This document shows positions 19,403 through 28,287 of a DNA stretch of 64,000 bases, piece after piece. The position numbers and the translations under genes are program-made. The stretch spans positions 1 through 64,000 of the forward strand of contig BQJJ01000002.1 of assembly GCA_021604645.1 (NCBI GenBank), written 5' to 3'. The notes under the pieces are model-generated. The model worked only from the letters and a program-made list of their open reading frames with translations, made no database searches and was not told the origin of the DNA. The DNA comes from Methyloligella sp. GTDB lineage: Bacteria; Pseudomonadota; Alphaproteobacteria; Rhizobiales; HXMU1428-3. Numbering within the stretch: the first letter of the stretch is position 1; each line of letters opens with the position of its first letter.

Positions 19403-19494
19403 CGGAGAAAAAATGGTGAACCTAATCATAGCTGGTTCGAACCAAATATTTGTTACATTGCAAGATTGGAACATGGTTTTAGGGGAAGAATAAA
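19403..19494. repeat. Direct repeat copy B, right flank of the molybdoenzyme cluster
   Basis: This is the partner of 12076-12150 in the same orientation. It carries GAACCTAATCATAGCT and GGTTCGAACCA, then, after about 17 extra bases, TTTTAGGGGAAGAATAAA. The two copies bracket the whole oxidoreductase/MocR region. The TTCGAACC core resembles a tRNA T-arm, but the spacing to the CCA-like end does not fit a real tRNA. Confidence 0.6.
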
Positions 19495-19495
19495 G

Positions 19496-19603
19496 CTATA
19501 GAACTGCCATCGTTAAAGACAGCTCATCAAAGATTTTCTGGATAGGAGATAATCCTCTGAAATGACTGGCTATTATCTTTGCTACTTGAGTTTGTCGTTT
19601 CAT
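19496..19603 (-). CDS. Possible 35-residue peptide, unknown
   Basis: A short frame begins MKRQTQVAKIIASHF and includes GLSPIQKIFDELS. It lies in otherwise non-coding DNA directly beside repeat copy B. It may be the leftover end of a lost mobile-element gene. No clear ribosome site is seen. Confidence 0.2.
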   Translation of the reverse strand: MKRQTQVAKIIASHFRGLSPIQKIFDELSLTMAVL

Positions 19604-19709
19604 GGTTACACCCCAAGAAGTTAGGAACTATTACAGCTCTGATTTAGAGAAATAGTTTAGTTCATTTTTTAAGGAGACACAGACCTGTCTAAACAATTGT
19701 GAATTTTTA

Positions 19710-19734
19710 GTGCGACAGTTTTTAACTGCCGCAC
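19710..19734 (-). terminator. Hairpin downstream of the 19.8-20.1 kb gene
   Basis: An 11-bp stem with one mismatch (GTGCGACAGTT against AACTGCCGCAC) around a short loop, followed on the minus strand by an A/T run. It lies about 70 nt past the stop of the secreted-protein gene at 19805. Confidence 0.55.
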
Positions 19735-19804
19735 CGGTTTGTTATGATTGATTGTTTTGAAAACAGAGATTTAGCCCTGAACTAATTTCGAGGACTTTTC
19801 AAAA

Positions 19805-20116
19805 CTACTCAGAACATCCAGGACGCCAAGGAGCATTTGGGTGAACGTGAGCTCTCTTATAACGATGATTTCTTCTATGTTGTTTGTTCATAGGATTATA
19901 ACCTTTACCACAGGTTCGTGAAGCATTGCCAGGTACATCATAATGTTCGGGATCAGTTTTATAAGTGACATATGTACTGCTGTGACGAGCACTCTCTAGT
20001 TTAGTGTTATATCTGTCTGAATGACCACTATTTTTTGCATGGCTATATCCTAAACTATTACTTTGAAATAAAAGGATTACTAGACTTGCGAATATAAGTT
20101 TATTTGCGTTCAACAT
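19805..20116 (-). CDS. Small secreted His/Arg-rich protein of unknown function
   Basis: A 103-residue protein with a hydrophobic signal-like N-terminus (KLIFASLVILLFQS) and a mature part rich in His, Arg, Asn and Tyr, with two Cys. AAGGAG lies 6 nt upstream of the ATG. I do not recognise a family. It stands alone upstream of the metal-resistance cluster; the His content would allow metal binding, but that is only inference. Confidence 0.6.
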   Translation of the reverse strand: MLNANKLIFASLVILLFQSNSLGYSHAKNSGHSDRYNTKLESARHSSTYVTYKTDPEHYDVPGNASRTCGKGYNPMNKQHRRNHRYKRAHVHPNAPWRPGCSE

Positions 20117-20299
20117 TGTGAACTCCTTGTTTTAAGTTCGGTAAATAAAATTTTTTACAACGACTTTTGAAAACGTTAGGAAATATAAAAATACGCTTTC
20201 ACTTCAGAGTTGAAACAAGGAAAAAACAAAAATTACTCATACAAATTTAGTCATTTAAGAGTTTTTGTTTTTTCGCGTTAATGAGTCTTAAAACCAAGA

Positions 20300-20315
20300 T
20301 TTTACGATCGTAAAA
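20300..20315. promoter_or_regulatory. 16-bp perfect palindrome in an intergenic region
   Basis: TTTTACGATCGTAAAA lies in the ~400-bp non-coding stretch between the small secreted protein gene (start 20116) and the DUF2946-like gene (end 20525). It is a plausible dimeric-regulator site. Nothing else in 20117-20450 looks like a gene. Confidence 0.35.
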
Positions 20316-20452
20316 ATAATGGCTGCTAGAATCTCAACGCAAGAGTTTCCCATTGAATTCAACTCGATAAGTCTTTTGTTTGAAGATTTTAACGCCTGAA
20401 ATATGCAAAATTTGATGTTTTTTAAGACCTTATTCTTGCAAATGACACGATC

Positions 20453-20477
20453 TAAAAACTACGACTAACAAGTCGTA
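20453..20477 (-). terminator. Rho-independent terminator of the 20.5-20.9 kb gene
   Basis: A perfect 7-bp stem (TACGACT/AGTCGTA) with a 4-nt loop. On the minus strand it is followed by GTTTTTAG. It lies about 50 nt after the stop codon of the minus-strand gene. Confidence 0.7.
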
Positions 20478-20524
20478 ATAGCTCATTAGAACATCTTATG
20501 AAATTTCAGGTGAGTTAATGGAAT

Positions 20525-20872
20525 TTACCCAATAAACCGAGGAGGCTTATCAATCGTATATGGACCATTACCAATAAATTCATCAGTGGTAATTCGATGT
20601 TTTACTGATCCATTGGGTGAAAGGACGGTCAATTGATAGGGATTGGAATAAAGATGATAAAATATATGGCAAGTTTCACAATGAAACTCTTCTGATTGGT
20701 GACCATCAACTTGATCATGAGATTGGTCAACACCTTGAGCTGCGAGAGCTATGACTAAGTCAGAAACATTGTCAGTGTCATTGCCTACTTCATGGAAATA
20801 AGGAATGATCGAGCCAACGAGCATTCCGAATACTACCATTAGAGGTAAGAGCTTCTGTTTCGTTACTATCAT
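20525..20872 (-). CDS. Small exported DUF2946-like protein
   Basis: This 115-residue protein has an N-terminal hydrophobic segment (LLPLMVVFGMLVGSIIPYF), a His/Asp-rich middle (DQSHDQVDGHQSEEFHCETCHIF) with a C-x-x-C pair, and the ending DKPPRFIG. This layout is like DUF2946 proteins that accompany copper or other metal systems. It is probably periplasmic or membrane-anchored. It lies on the minus strand beside the merR gene and near a second protein of similar design at 22400-22846. The metal-related role is inferred from these features and the location. Confidence 0.6.
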   Translation of the reverse strand: MIVTKQKLLPLMVVFGMLVGSIIPYFHEVGNDTDNVSDLVIALAAQGVDQSHDQVDGHQSEEFHCETCHIFYHLYSNPYQLTVLSPNGSVKHRITTDEFIGNGPYTIDKPPRFIG

Positions 20873-21080
20873 TTGACCCCAACTATTTGCGGTATGTTTT
20901 TATCAAAATAAAAACGAACGCCTTTGATTCTAGTCTTTATAATTCCAACAATAAAGTTTCAAGTCAATTTTTTAAATTAATATAAACGACCTAGATTCTT
21001 AAGCCGTTATCCTTAGTCTTTGTGTTTTAATAAACAATAAATTTCATTGATCAGCAATGTTCTTGTTTTACTAAAATGTT

Positions 21081-21524
21081 TCATTTGAACTTTTCATTCA
21101 TATGTGAATGGTCATTTTTGCACTGACCATGATCTTGCAGCACTTCGATAATACGACATTCATCAATACGACCACAATTGCAACCTTCAATCATTCGACT
21201 TAATTCACGTTTGAGTGCCTGAAGTCCGGCTATGCGGCGATTAACATCTGCCAAATGTTTATTCGCTATCTGATCTATTTCTGAGCATGATTTCTCAGGA
21301 TGAGCTTGCAAATTGATCATTGCTCGAATGGCCTCAATATCAAATCCAAGTTCACGTGCATGCCTAATGAAACGAAGGCGGCTTAAATCTGTTTCTGCGT
21401 AAAGTCGTCGATTACTTTCTGTTCGTGCACGTGGTGAGATCAAACCAATCTCTTCGTAATAACGAATTGTTGGAATTTTTATTTCTGTGAGTTTAGATGC
21501 CATGCCTATCGTTACTTCGGCCAT
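21081..21524 (-). CDS. MerR-family metal-responsive regulator (ZntR/CadR/PbrR-like)
   Basis: A 147-residue MerR protein: N-terminal winged helix with IPTIRYYEEIGLISP and NRRLYAETDLSRLRFIRHARELGF, a dimerization helix, and metal-site cysteines in EKSCSEID, CNCGRIDEC and a final HGQCKNDHSH. The cysteine set is like divalent-metal sensors of the ZntR/CadR/PbrR group. The ATG at 21524 has AGAGG at 6 nt and is preferred to longer in-frame starts. The gene is divergent from the CDF transporter, and its likely operator lies in the 80 bp between them. MerR proteins activate by untwisting promoters with 19-20 bp spacers, as seen there. Confidence 0.92.
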   Translation of the reverse strand: MAEVTIGMASKLTEIKIPTIRYYEEIGLISPRARTESNRRLYAETDLSRLRFIRHARELGFDIEAIRAMINLQAHPEKSCSEIDQIANKHLADVNRRIAGLQALKRELSRMIEGCNCGRIDECRIIEVLQDHGQCKNDHSHMNEKFK

Positions 21525-21535
21525 AAAAAAACCTC

Positions 21536-21566
21536 TTGATCCTCTAGTCACTAGAGATATTAGCAT
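21536..21566 (+). promoter_or_regulatory. MerR-type promoter/operator of the CDF transporter gene
   Basis: TTGATC (-35, 21536-21541) and TAGCAT (-10, 21561-21566) are separated by 19 bp, the long spacing typical of MerR targets. The spacer holds the dyad CTCTAGTCACTAGAG (21542-21556), symmetrical around a central C. This points to control of the plus-strand transporter by the adjacent regulator. Confidence 0.7.
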
Positions 21567-21603
21567 AAAGCCTAACTAGAAAACATCAATAAGGTGAAGG
21601 GCT

Positions 21604-22263
21604 GTGAAACAAAAAAAAATGATCGCGACGAACCAAAATGAGAGTGAATGCGGATGTCGTCAAAACCCTAAATTTGACGGTATGGATCTGCGCTATCGCA
21701 GGGTGCTTTGGCTTGTAATCGCCATAAATGCTGCAATGTTTTTCATAGAAATGCTCGCTGGCAGGCTCGCAGGTTCGGAAGCTTTAAAAGCAGATGCTCT
21801 GGATTTTCTTGGAGATACACTTACTTACGGTGTCAGCCTTTTTGTTATAGGTATGAGCCTTAAAACCCGTGCAATCGCGGCTCTTTTAAAAGGGGGCAGT
21901 CTATTTTTCATGGGAATATTTATACTTGGTTCAACAGCTTATAGTGTTCTTATTTTAGGCTTACCAAGTGCCAAAATAATGGGTTGGATTGGTTTTCTTG
22001 CATTAACGGCCAACTTAACAAGTGTGCTTTTACTTCTTAAATACAAAGATGGTGACGCAAATGTTCGTTCGGTTTGGATTTGTTCACGTAATGATGCTAT
22101 CGGCAATATCGCTGTTGTGGGAGCAGCGATGGCTGTTTGGGGAACGACAACCGCATGGCCAGATTTAGTCGTGGCCGCTATTTTAGCAAGCCTGTTTATC
22201 AACTCATCTTGGCAAATATTGAAATTAGCTTTGAATGAATATGAAACTGATAAATCTGCTTAA
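21604..22263 (+). CDS. Cation diffusion facilitator family transporter
   Basis: A 219-residue inner-membrane protein with about six hydrophobic segments. TM2 carries acidic residues (KADALDFLGDTLTYG, residues 63-76) and TM5 an SRNDAIGN motif (about 157-164), the two halves of the CDF metal site. It is short for the family and lacks the usual cytoplasmic C-terminal domain. The N-terminus has C-G-C. The GTG start at 21604 is supported by an AGGTGAAGGG stretch; an ATG 15 nt later is possible. It should export a divalent metal, and the MerR-type promoter upstream implies metal-induced expression. Confidence 0.85.
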   Translation: MKQKKMIATNQNESECGCRQNPKFDGMDLRYRRVLWLVIAINAAMFFIEMLAGRLAGSEALKADALDFLGDTLTYGVSLFVIGMSLKTRAIAALLKGGSLFFMGIFILGSTAYSVLILGLPSAKIMGWIGFLALTANLTSVLLLLKYKDGDANVRSVWICSRNDAIGNIAVVGAAMAVWGTTTAWPDLVVAAILASLFINSSWQILKLALNEYETDKSA

Positions 22264-22399
22264 ATATGCTCAAAATGATTGAAAAACAACGAAAAGTCGT
22301 ATCCCAGCTGTTACATTTACTCTTTTTGTTTGCGCTACAAATAGTTTGCAGTTGTTCCAATAAGATATTTGTGATTTAAGAAGCTCTCAGAGAGGTAAA

Positions 22400-22846
22400 A
22401 TGTTCAATTACTGCGCATTAGACATACGAAATGTTTCTGTTCGCCGGTTCATTGCCAGCGTGCTAAGCCTCGTTATAATCGCAGCTACGCTCTCTGACGC
22501 CATAGCCCATATCGGATTTGATCTGGCTCACAAACATTCAGTAAGTCATCATCAAGACCATTCGAGTGCAGCTGTAACATCTTCAAACCTAGAAGATTGT
22601 TGCCATTCGAAAATAAATAGCCCTTGCCTAGATACTCATGTTGAAACCTATGATAAGGATCAGCAACCCATAAAAACCGACTGCAAATTTGGATGCGAAG
22701 CTCACCTATGCTTGACTGCAATTTTAATGGGTAGCTCCGTAGATACCATCCATCGGATCAATAAAAGCTTTATAAAGCCAGTATCTCAAAATATTCGATC
22801 TTTTGAGACCGCCGATTTATTCAGACCTCCAATCTATTTCCTCTAA
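22400..22846 (+). CDS. Exported His/Cys-rich DUF2946-like protein
   Basis: This 148-residue protein starts after AGAGAGG and has an N-terminal hydrophobic segment (FIASVLSLVIIAATLSDAIA). The middle is rich in His and Cys (HKHSVSHHQDHSS, DCCHSKINSPC, DCKFGCEAHLC). The C-terminus ends FRPPIYFL, comparable to the PPRF ending of the protein at 20525-20872. It probably faces the periplasm and binds metal. It directly precedes the RND adaptor and pump genes, so it is likely part of the same metal-response unit. The function is not established. Confidence 0.65.
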   Translation: MFNYCALDIRNVSVRRFIASVLSLVIIAATLSDAIAHIGFDLAHKHSVSHHQDHSSAAVTSSNLEDCCHSKINSPCLDTHVETYDKDQQPIKTDCKFGCEAHLCLTAILMGSSVDTIHRINKSFIKPVSQNIRSFETADLFRPPIYFL

Positions 22847-22912
22847 GTTACTCTGTTACGCACGAACATTATTCTTGTGCGCTCTTTTTAAAGACTTTTG
22901 AGGATATTTTTC

Positions 22913-24583
22913 ATGTCTATTTTTTTACTACCCAATCAAAAGGGTAAATTCGTCTTTTTGCTTTTTGCCTGGATATTTTGGGTATTTACGGGGTCTGCTT
23001 TTGCGGGTCCCGGGCATGACCATGGCCCAGCAGAACCCGTGGAAGCTGGTCCGAGTAGTCCGCGCTTAGTAGCTGTGTCTGAAACATATGAACTCGTTGC
23101 CATATTAAAAGATCAGGAGCTCACCGTCTATCTTGACAGTGTCAAAGACACTTCACCTGTGGTCAGCGCAGTCATACAAATGGATGTAAACGGTAAAACA
23201 CTTGTTGCTCAATCACAAACGGATGGAACTTATAAGATCAAAACTTCATCCTTAAGTAAGGCTGGAACTCATGAAGTTATTATCACCATTGTTGACGGTC
23301 AAAATACTGATTTGTTGGTTGGTTCAATTAAAATTCCCGAAGAGGATCACATCCATTCAAACGAAGAAGGTACAAGTTTAATCGCATCACATTCACTTTT
23401 AACCTGGCTCATAATGGCAAGTTTAGTGGGCATTGCAGGCCTATTCTTTAGTAGGTTTGCCAAAAGCAGCGCTAAAGTAATAATAGGCTTATCTTTTTTA
23501 GTAATACTAATAAATTCCACACCAACATTAGCAGGACCAGGGCACGATCATGGTGATGCCGGTTCAACTTTAGTGCAGGGTGATGCTCCCAAGAGATTGC
23601 CTGATGGAGAAATATTTCTTCCCAAACCTACTCAACGACTTTTAGAAGTTCGCACAAAAATTTTATCACCTCAGACGGCTAGGGCAGTGCATAAATTAAT
23701 TGGCCGAGTGATCGTAGATCCGAACCGGTCTGGACTGGTGCAGAGCACAATTTCTGGGAGACTGAAACCTCCTGTAGGTGGATTGCCTTTTCTAGGTAAA
23801 AATGTGAGAGCAGGAGATATTCTAGCGACTGTCGAACCGTCTTTTGATCCTATTGACGCCAGTGATGTTCGCCAGACTGCAGGAGAACTCGATCAACGGA
23901 TTGCAATACTGGATGCAAGGATCACACGTCAAAGAAAACTTGTTTCTAAGAACATTACAAGCCGTGCGAATTTACAAGAATTGGAAATTGAACGCACAGG
24001 GTTATTAGCTCGTCGTAAACAATTGAAAAAATCACGTTCTGAACCTGAAGTTCTTGTTGCTCCTGTAAATGGTGTTATCGCAGAAGTGCGCGTTGCTGTT
24101 GGGCAAGTTGTAAACCGTGCCGACACACTCTTTCGTATTGTAGATACTTCGAGCCTTTGGGTAGAAGCTATTTCTTATGACCCCGAGGTTAGACCTGAGA
24201 CAGGTAAAATACGTGCTAAGACAGATAAAGGTAAGTTCTTTGATTTAAAATTGGTTGGTCGCAGTCGTGCTTTGCAACAACAGGCAAGTGTTATTCATTT
24301 TAGTATTCTAAGCCCGACAAGTGAGTTAAGTATCGGCTCGCCGATAAAAGTACTTGTAGAAAAGGGAGATGTTGTTCAGGGAATTATTATTCCACGACGG
24401 GCGATTGCACAGGCTCCAAATGGACAATTTGTAACATTTAAACGGCTTGAACCAGAGCGCTACATGCCAGTAGCGGTGCGAATTAAAGATCTTGATGGTG
24501 AACGCGTTTATGTGACTTCAGGTCTTAAAGCCGGCGACCAAATTATTGTCAAGGGCGCCCCACTTGTTAACCAGATAAGATAA
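22913..24583 (+). CDS. RND heavy-metal efflux adaptor (CzcB/CusB-like) with an N-terminal fused domain
   Basis: A 556-residue protein; the ATG at 22913 has AGGA at 8 nt. The C-terminal ~370 residues form a membrane-fusion protein: barrel-sandwich segments (LPFLGKNVRAGDILATVEP; PVNGVIAEVRVAVGQVV), a coiled-coil hairpin between them, and the GLKAGDQIIVKGAPLV ending. In front sits an extra exported domain with its own signal peptide and a transmembrane helix. Both parts begin with the same AGPGHDHG motif right after a hydrophobic signal-like stretch, so two secreted proteins look fused. The first domain resembles the protein at 27751-28206. It should link the RND pump to an outer-membrane channel, for which no gene is in view. 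Confidence 0.88.
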   Translation: MSIFLLPNQKGKFVFLLFAWIFWVFTGSAFAGPGHDHGPAEPVEAGPSSPRLVAVSETYELVAILKDQELTVYLDSVKDTSPVVSAVIQMDVNGKTLVAQSQTDGTYKIKTSSLSKAGTHEVIITIVDGQNTDLLVGSIKIPEEDHIHSNEEGTSLIASHSLLTWLIMASLVGIAGLFFSRFAKSSAKVIIGLSFLVILINSTPTLAGPGHDHGDAGSTLVQGDAPKRLPDGEIFLPKPTQRLLEVRTKILSPQTARAVHKLIGRVIVDPNRSGLVQSTISGRLKPPVGGLPFLGKNVRAGDILATVEPSFDPIDASDVRQTAGELDQRIAILDARITRQRKLVSKNITSRANLQELEIERTGLLARRKQLKKSRSEPEVLVAPVNGVIAEVRVAVGQVVNRADTLFRIVDTSSLWVEAISYDPEVRPETGKIRAKTDKGKFFDLKLVGRSRALQQQASVIHFSILSPTSELSIGSPIKVLVEKGDVVQGIIIPRRAIAQAPNGQFVTFKRLEPERYMPVAVRIKDLDGERVYVTSGLKAGDQIIVKGAPLVNQIR

Positions 24584-24594
24584 GAGGGCATAAT

Positions 24595-27500
24595 ATGTTT
24601 AAAGCACTTGTTGCACTTAGTTTGAGCCAAAGAATGTTTGTGTTGGTCGCCTCCCTGCTTCTTGCAGCCTATGGAGCATACGTCTTGCCACGCTTACCGG
24701 TTGATGTGTTTCCAGATCTAAATCGTCCCACGGTCACACTTTTGACCGAAGCGGAAGGTTTTGCACCACAAGAAGTTGAACAGCTAATTACATACCCATT
24801 AGAGACCGCTCTAAATGGTATGCCAGGTATAATCCGTCTTCGATCCGTCTCAAGTGTTGGCTTGTCTATTGTTTATATAGAGTTTGAATGGGGCACGGAT
24901 GTTTATCGTAATCGACAGTTGGTTGCTGAGCGTTTGGCAACCGCAAGAGAACAACTCCCAGCCAATGTTCAACCCCATATGGGCCCTATCTCATCTATTA
25001 TGGGGGAGATAATGTTGGTCGCTATAACGGGAAAATCCGTCAGTGCTATGGAACTTCGAGAAACCGCTGACTTTGTCATCAGGCCACAATTGCTCACTGT
25101 GCCAGGCGTTGCCCAAGTTATCCCTATCGGCGGAGAGGTGCGGCAATACCGAGTAAGTCCAGACCTAATCGCCATGCAACGACTTCAGATTACACCCAAT
25201 ATGATCGAAGATGCGTTATCACAGTTTGGTACAAATGCCGGTGGTGGATTTATAGATCAACATGCGAGAGAATACCTTATCCGTAACATTGGAAGAACAA
25301 CCCGGCTAAAGGATTTACGCAATCTTACCGTCGTGGTTCGCGGTCAGCAATCGATCTTATTACGGCAAGTGGCATCCGTCGACTTTGCCCCTCGCGTTAA
25401 ACGAGGAGACGCCGGGTTTATGGGTGAAAAAGCCGTTATTATTGGCATCCAAAAACAGCCGCAAGCAGACACGATTACAATCACCAAAGAAGTTGAAGCT
25501 CAACTTGATAAAATTCAACGAACTATGCCAGCAGGGGTTGTGGCAAATCGTATTCAATTCAGGCAAGCCACATTCATTGAAACATCGATTGAGAATGTAA
25601 AGCAGGTGCTTATTGAAGCGGCTATTGTGGTTTCTTTCATTCTCATTCTTTTCTTGTTGAACTGGCGAGCTACATTCATATCGCTTACAGCGATCCCAAT
25701 GTCTATTTTCATTACTATTCTTGTGTTTTATGCATTCGGTTTGTCAATTAATACCATGACGCTTGGAGGGCTTGCTATTGCGATCGGGGAACTTGTTGAT
25801 GATGCCGTTGTAGGCGTTGAAAATGTTCTCCGGCGGTTACGACTAAATGCAAAATCGGATCGCCCTCAATCTAAATTGACCGTTGTATTAAATGCTAGTC
25901 ATGAAGTTCGCTCTTCAATCGTTTATGCAACAGCGATTGTCGTCTTGGTATTTGTACCGCTTTTTGCGATGACAGGCCTTGAAGGGCAACTTTTTCGCCC
26001 CCTTGGATTAGCATATATCGTTGCGATCTTAGCCAGCTTAATAACATCGATTACCTTGACACCTGTTCTTTGTCATTATTTGCTTAAAACGCCTAACCAT
26101 GAAGAGCAAGATACTCGACTGGTTCGTATTCTAAAAGCCGGCAATGAACGCTTACTTGATTGGACATTTCGCTGGCCAACCGTTGTTATTATTTCTATTG
26201 TTGGCGGAATTTTTGCCGCTACACTTTTTGCAACACAGCTACCAAGGTCTTTCCTTCCTTCATTTAATGAAGGCACAATATTGGTATCTGTTGTTTATAA
26301 CCCCGGCATCTCTCTTGCTGAATCTGATAGGTTAGGGTCAATAGCTGAAAAGCTTGTAATGAATGTTCCTGAAGTAAAATCTGTTGGTCGTAGAACAGGC
26401 CGTGCAGAACTTGATGAACATGCAGAAGGTATTCATGTCACCGAAATTGATATTGACTTAAAAAGATCGGATCGAAAGCGGGAGGATATTTATTCTGATA
26501 TCCGTGAAACACTATCTGTGCTCCCCGCAGGTATCGGCATTGGTCAACCGATTAGTCACCGACTAGATCACATGCTGTCCGGTGTGAGAGCCCAAATCGC
26601 TTTGAAAATTTTTGGAGAAGATTTAGACCGGTTACGCACACTTGCAGCACAAATGCAGAACCGACTTGGCACTGTTGCTGGACTTGTTGATGTGCAAACA
26701 GAAAAACAAGTGCTCATACCCCAACTGCAAGTCGTACCAGATTATGAGAGAGCTGCTCTTTATGGTGTCAATCCTTCTGAATTGACAAAGACACTCGCTG
26801 ATATGACGAATGGACGAACGGTCTCCCAAATTATCGATGGTAATAAACGGTTCGATGTGGTTGTTCGCCTTGCTGATCAAGATCGTTCTACCGCCGGGCT
26901 TGGTGAAGCATTGGTCTCTACACCTATTGGGTATGTGCCGTTAAAGCGATTGGGTAAAGTGCAAGAAGTCGAAGGCCCTAACCAAATTTTACGAGAAAAC
27001 CAGCAACGTAGGATCGTCGTTTCTGCTAACGGTGATGGTAAGCGTGACATGGCTGCAATCGTTGCTGATATACGTCGCCTTATTGAAGAAACCAAACTAC
27101 CTGCAGGATATGTCATAAGACTTGAAGGGCAATTTCAGGCGCAAGAAGAAGCTACAAAAACTATAGGGTTATTATCCATTTTATCTTTAGCCCTTATTTT
27201 TCTAGTCATTTACAGTCGATACCAATCTGCCGTCCTGGCGGGCATCGTTTTGACAGCCATACCACTCGGACTTATCGGCAGTGTGACCGCTTTATGGATA
27301 GCAGATCTTCCTTTTTCTGTTGCCAGTTTAATCGGCTTTATTACACTCGCAGGTATTACGGCTCGAAATGGCATTCTTAAAATCAGCCACTATATTAATC
27401 TTGCTTTATATGAAAATGAGATATTTGGGCGTGAGCTCATTGTGCGGGGTTCCCTCGAACGACTAACCCCTGTGCTAATGACGGCTTTATCCGCCGGGGT

Positions 27501-27720
27501 TGCCCTTGTCCCTCTCATTATCGCAGCAGATGAACCCGGACGAGAAATCCTACATCCACTAGCCGTGACAATCTTTGGTGGCCTCATTTCAGCAACTTTA
27601 ATTGATGCTGTTCTTACACCACTTCTGTTTTTTAAATTTGGCCAGAAATCTCTAGAGCGGCTCATTGCAGCTCATGATGCCTCGCCGATCCAAACCTCAA
27701 AGCCCATTGAGGCCTATTAA
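24595..27720 (+). CDS. Heavy-metal efflux RND transporter permease (CzcA/CusA family)
   Basis: This 1,041-residue pump begins 11 bp after the adaptor, with GAGGG upstream of the ATG. Its length, the two homologous halves and the opening FPDLNRPTVTLLTEAEGFAP are typical of HME-RND permeases. The TM4 motif reads AIGELVDDAVVGVENV at about residues 395-412. Against CzcA (DFGxxVDGAVVxVEN), the first Asp is Ala while the second Asp and the Glu are kept, closer to the CusA pattern but with an extra Glu. The metal specificity is therefore unclear. It should form a tripartite export complex with the upstream adaptor in the inner membrane. Confidence 0.92.
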   Translation: MFKALVALSLSQRMFVLVASLLLAAYGAYVLPRLPVDVFPDLNRPTVTLLTEAEGFAPQEVEQLITYPLETALNGMPGIIRLRSVSSVGLSIVYIEFEWGTDVYRNRQLVAERLATAREQLPANVQPHMGPISSIMGEIMLVAITGKSVSAMELRETADFVIRPQLLTVPGVAQVIPIGGEVRQYRVSPDLIAMQRLQITPNMIEDALSQFGTNAGGGFIDQHAREYLIRNIGRTTRLKDLRNLTVVVRGQQSILLRQVASVDFAPRVKRGDAGFMGEKAVIIGIQKQPQADTITITKEVEAQLDKIQRTMPAGVVANRIQFRQATFIETSIENVKQVLIEAAIVVSFILILFLLNWRATFISLTAIPMSIFITILVFYAFGLSINTMTLGGLAIAIGELVDDAVVGVENVLRRLRLNAKSDRPQSKLTVVLNASHEVRSSIVYATAIVVLVFVPLFAMTGLEGQLFRPLGLAYIVAILASLITSITLTPVLCHYLLKTPNHEEQDTRLVRILKAGNERLLDWTFRWPTVVIISIVGGIFAATLFATQLPRSFLPSFNEGTILVSVVYNPGISLAESDRLGSIAEKLVMNVPEVKSVGRRTGRAELDEHAEGIHVTEIDIDLKRSDRKREDIYSDIRETLSVLPAGIGIGQPISHRLDHMLSGVRAQIALKIFGEDLDRLRTLAAQMQNRLGTVAGLVDVQTEKQVLIPQLQVVPDYERAALYGVNPSELTKTLADMTNGRTVSQIIDGNKRFDVVVRLADQDRSTAGLGEALVSTPIGYVPLKRLGKVQEVEGPNQILRENQQRRIVVSANGDGKRDMAAIVADIRRLIEETKLPAGYVIRLEGQFQAQEEATKTIGLLSILSLALIFLVIYSRYQSAVLAGIVLTAIPLGLIGSVTALWIADLPFSVASLIGFITLAGITARNGILKISHYINLALYENEIFGRELIVRGSLERLTPVLMTALSAGVALVPLIIAADEPGREILHPLAVTIFGGLISATLIDAVLTPLLFFKFGQKSLERLIAAHDASPIQTSKPIEAY

Positions 27721-27750
27721 TTTTCAATTCAATCTCAGGAGCATAAAATA

Positions 27751-28206
27751 ATGAAAAACTTAGTTTTTTTTACACTTTTATCATTCGGTTTACTCACTTC
27801 ATTTACACCAAGTGCGCTAGCCGAAGATAAACACGACCATAAACATGACCATAGCGAACATGATCAAGATAAACATAAATCTTCCAAAAGTGGTCATGAC
27901 GATCACGGCCCAGCGCATGGTGGTCAATTTTTTGAAGACGCAAAGCACCACGGCATAGAGATGGTTCTCAAAGATCAAGAAATTCTCTTTTACATGACTG
28001 TTGATGGTAAACCTCTCGATATGACAGGTGCTAAGTTCAAAGCCATAATACAAACTGAAGCGGGAACGAAAATTCATAACCTAATTTCAGAAGGCAGCAC
28101 TCTGAAAGCAAAACTTGAGACGGCACTATCTAAGGGAAGCAAAGTCGTTGTCACGGGTAAAGACAGTCATGGTGACGTTCTTCAAGCACGTTTTGTTAAG
28201 GACTAA
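27751..28206 (+). CDS. Exported His-rich metal-binding protein related to the adaptor's N-terminal domain
   Basis: This 151-residue protein has a signal peptide (FFTLLSFGLLTSFTPSALA) followed by a dense His/Asp/Lys stretch with many H-D-H units and PAHGGQFFEDAKHH. The folded part (VLKDQEILFYMTVDGKPL to the end) lines up with ILKDQELTVYLDSV and following residues of the adaptor gene product, so the two share a domain. CAGGAG-type Shine-Dalgarno sequence precedes the ATG. It is the last gene before a strong terminator. A periplasmic metal chaperone or buffer is likely. Confidence 0.75.
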   Translation: MKNLVFFTLLSFGLLTSFTPSALAEDKHDHKHDHSEHDQDKHKSSKSGHDDHGPAHGGQFFEDAKHHGIEMVLKDQEILFYMTVDGKPLDMTGAKFKAIIQTEAGTKIHNLISEGSTLKAKLETALSKGSKVVVTGKDSHGDVLQARFVKD

Positions 28207-28263
28207 ATTTCACATCATTTTCTATGAAAATTACAATGTATAATTCTATTTGACAAAAAGTTG

Positions 28264-28287
28264 GCGCGAGGAAAACCCTCGCGCTTT
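28264..28287 (+). terminator. Rho-independent terminator of the metal-efflux operon
   Basis: A perfect 8-bp GC-rich stem (GCGCGAGG/CCTCGCGC) with a 5-nt loop and a short T run, 58 nt after the stop of the His-rich gene. The next ~275 bp to the mobC gene are A+T-rich and hold no supportable gene. Confidence 0.85.

Noticed and set aside
19403..19440. A tRNA 3' end suggested by the TTCGAACC core and TGGTGAAC border
   Set aside because: The distance between the T-arm-like core and the CCA-like end is about five bases too long, and the stem bases do not pair.
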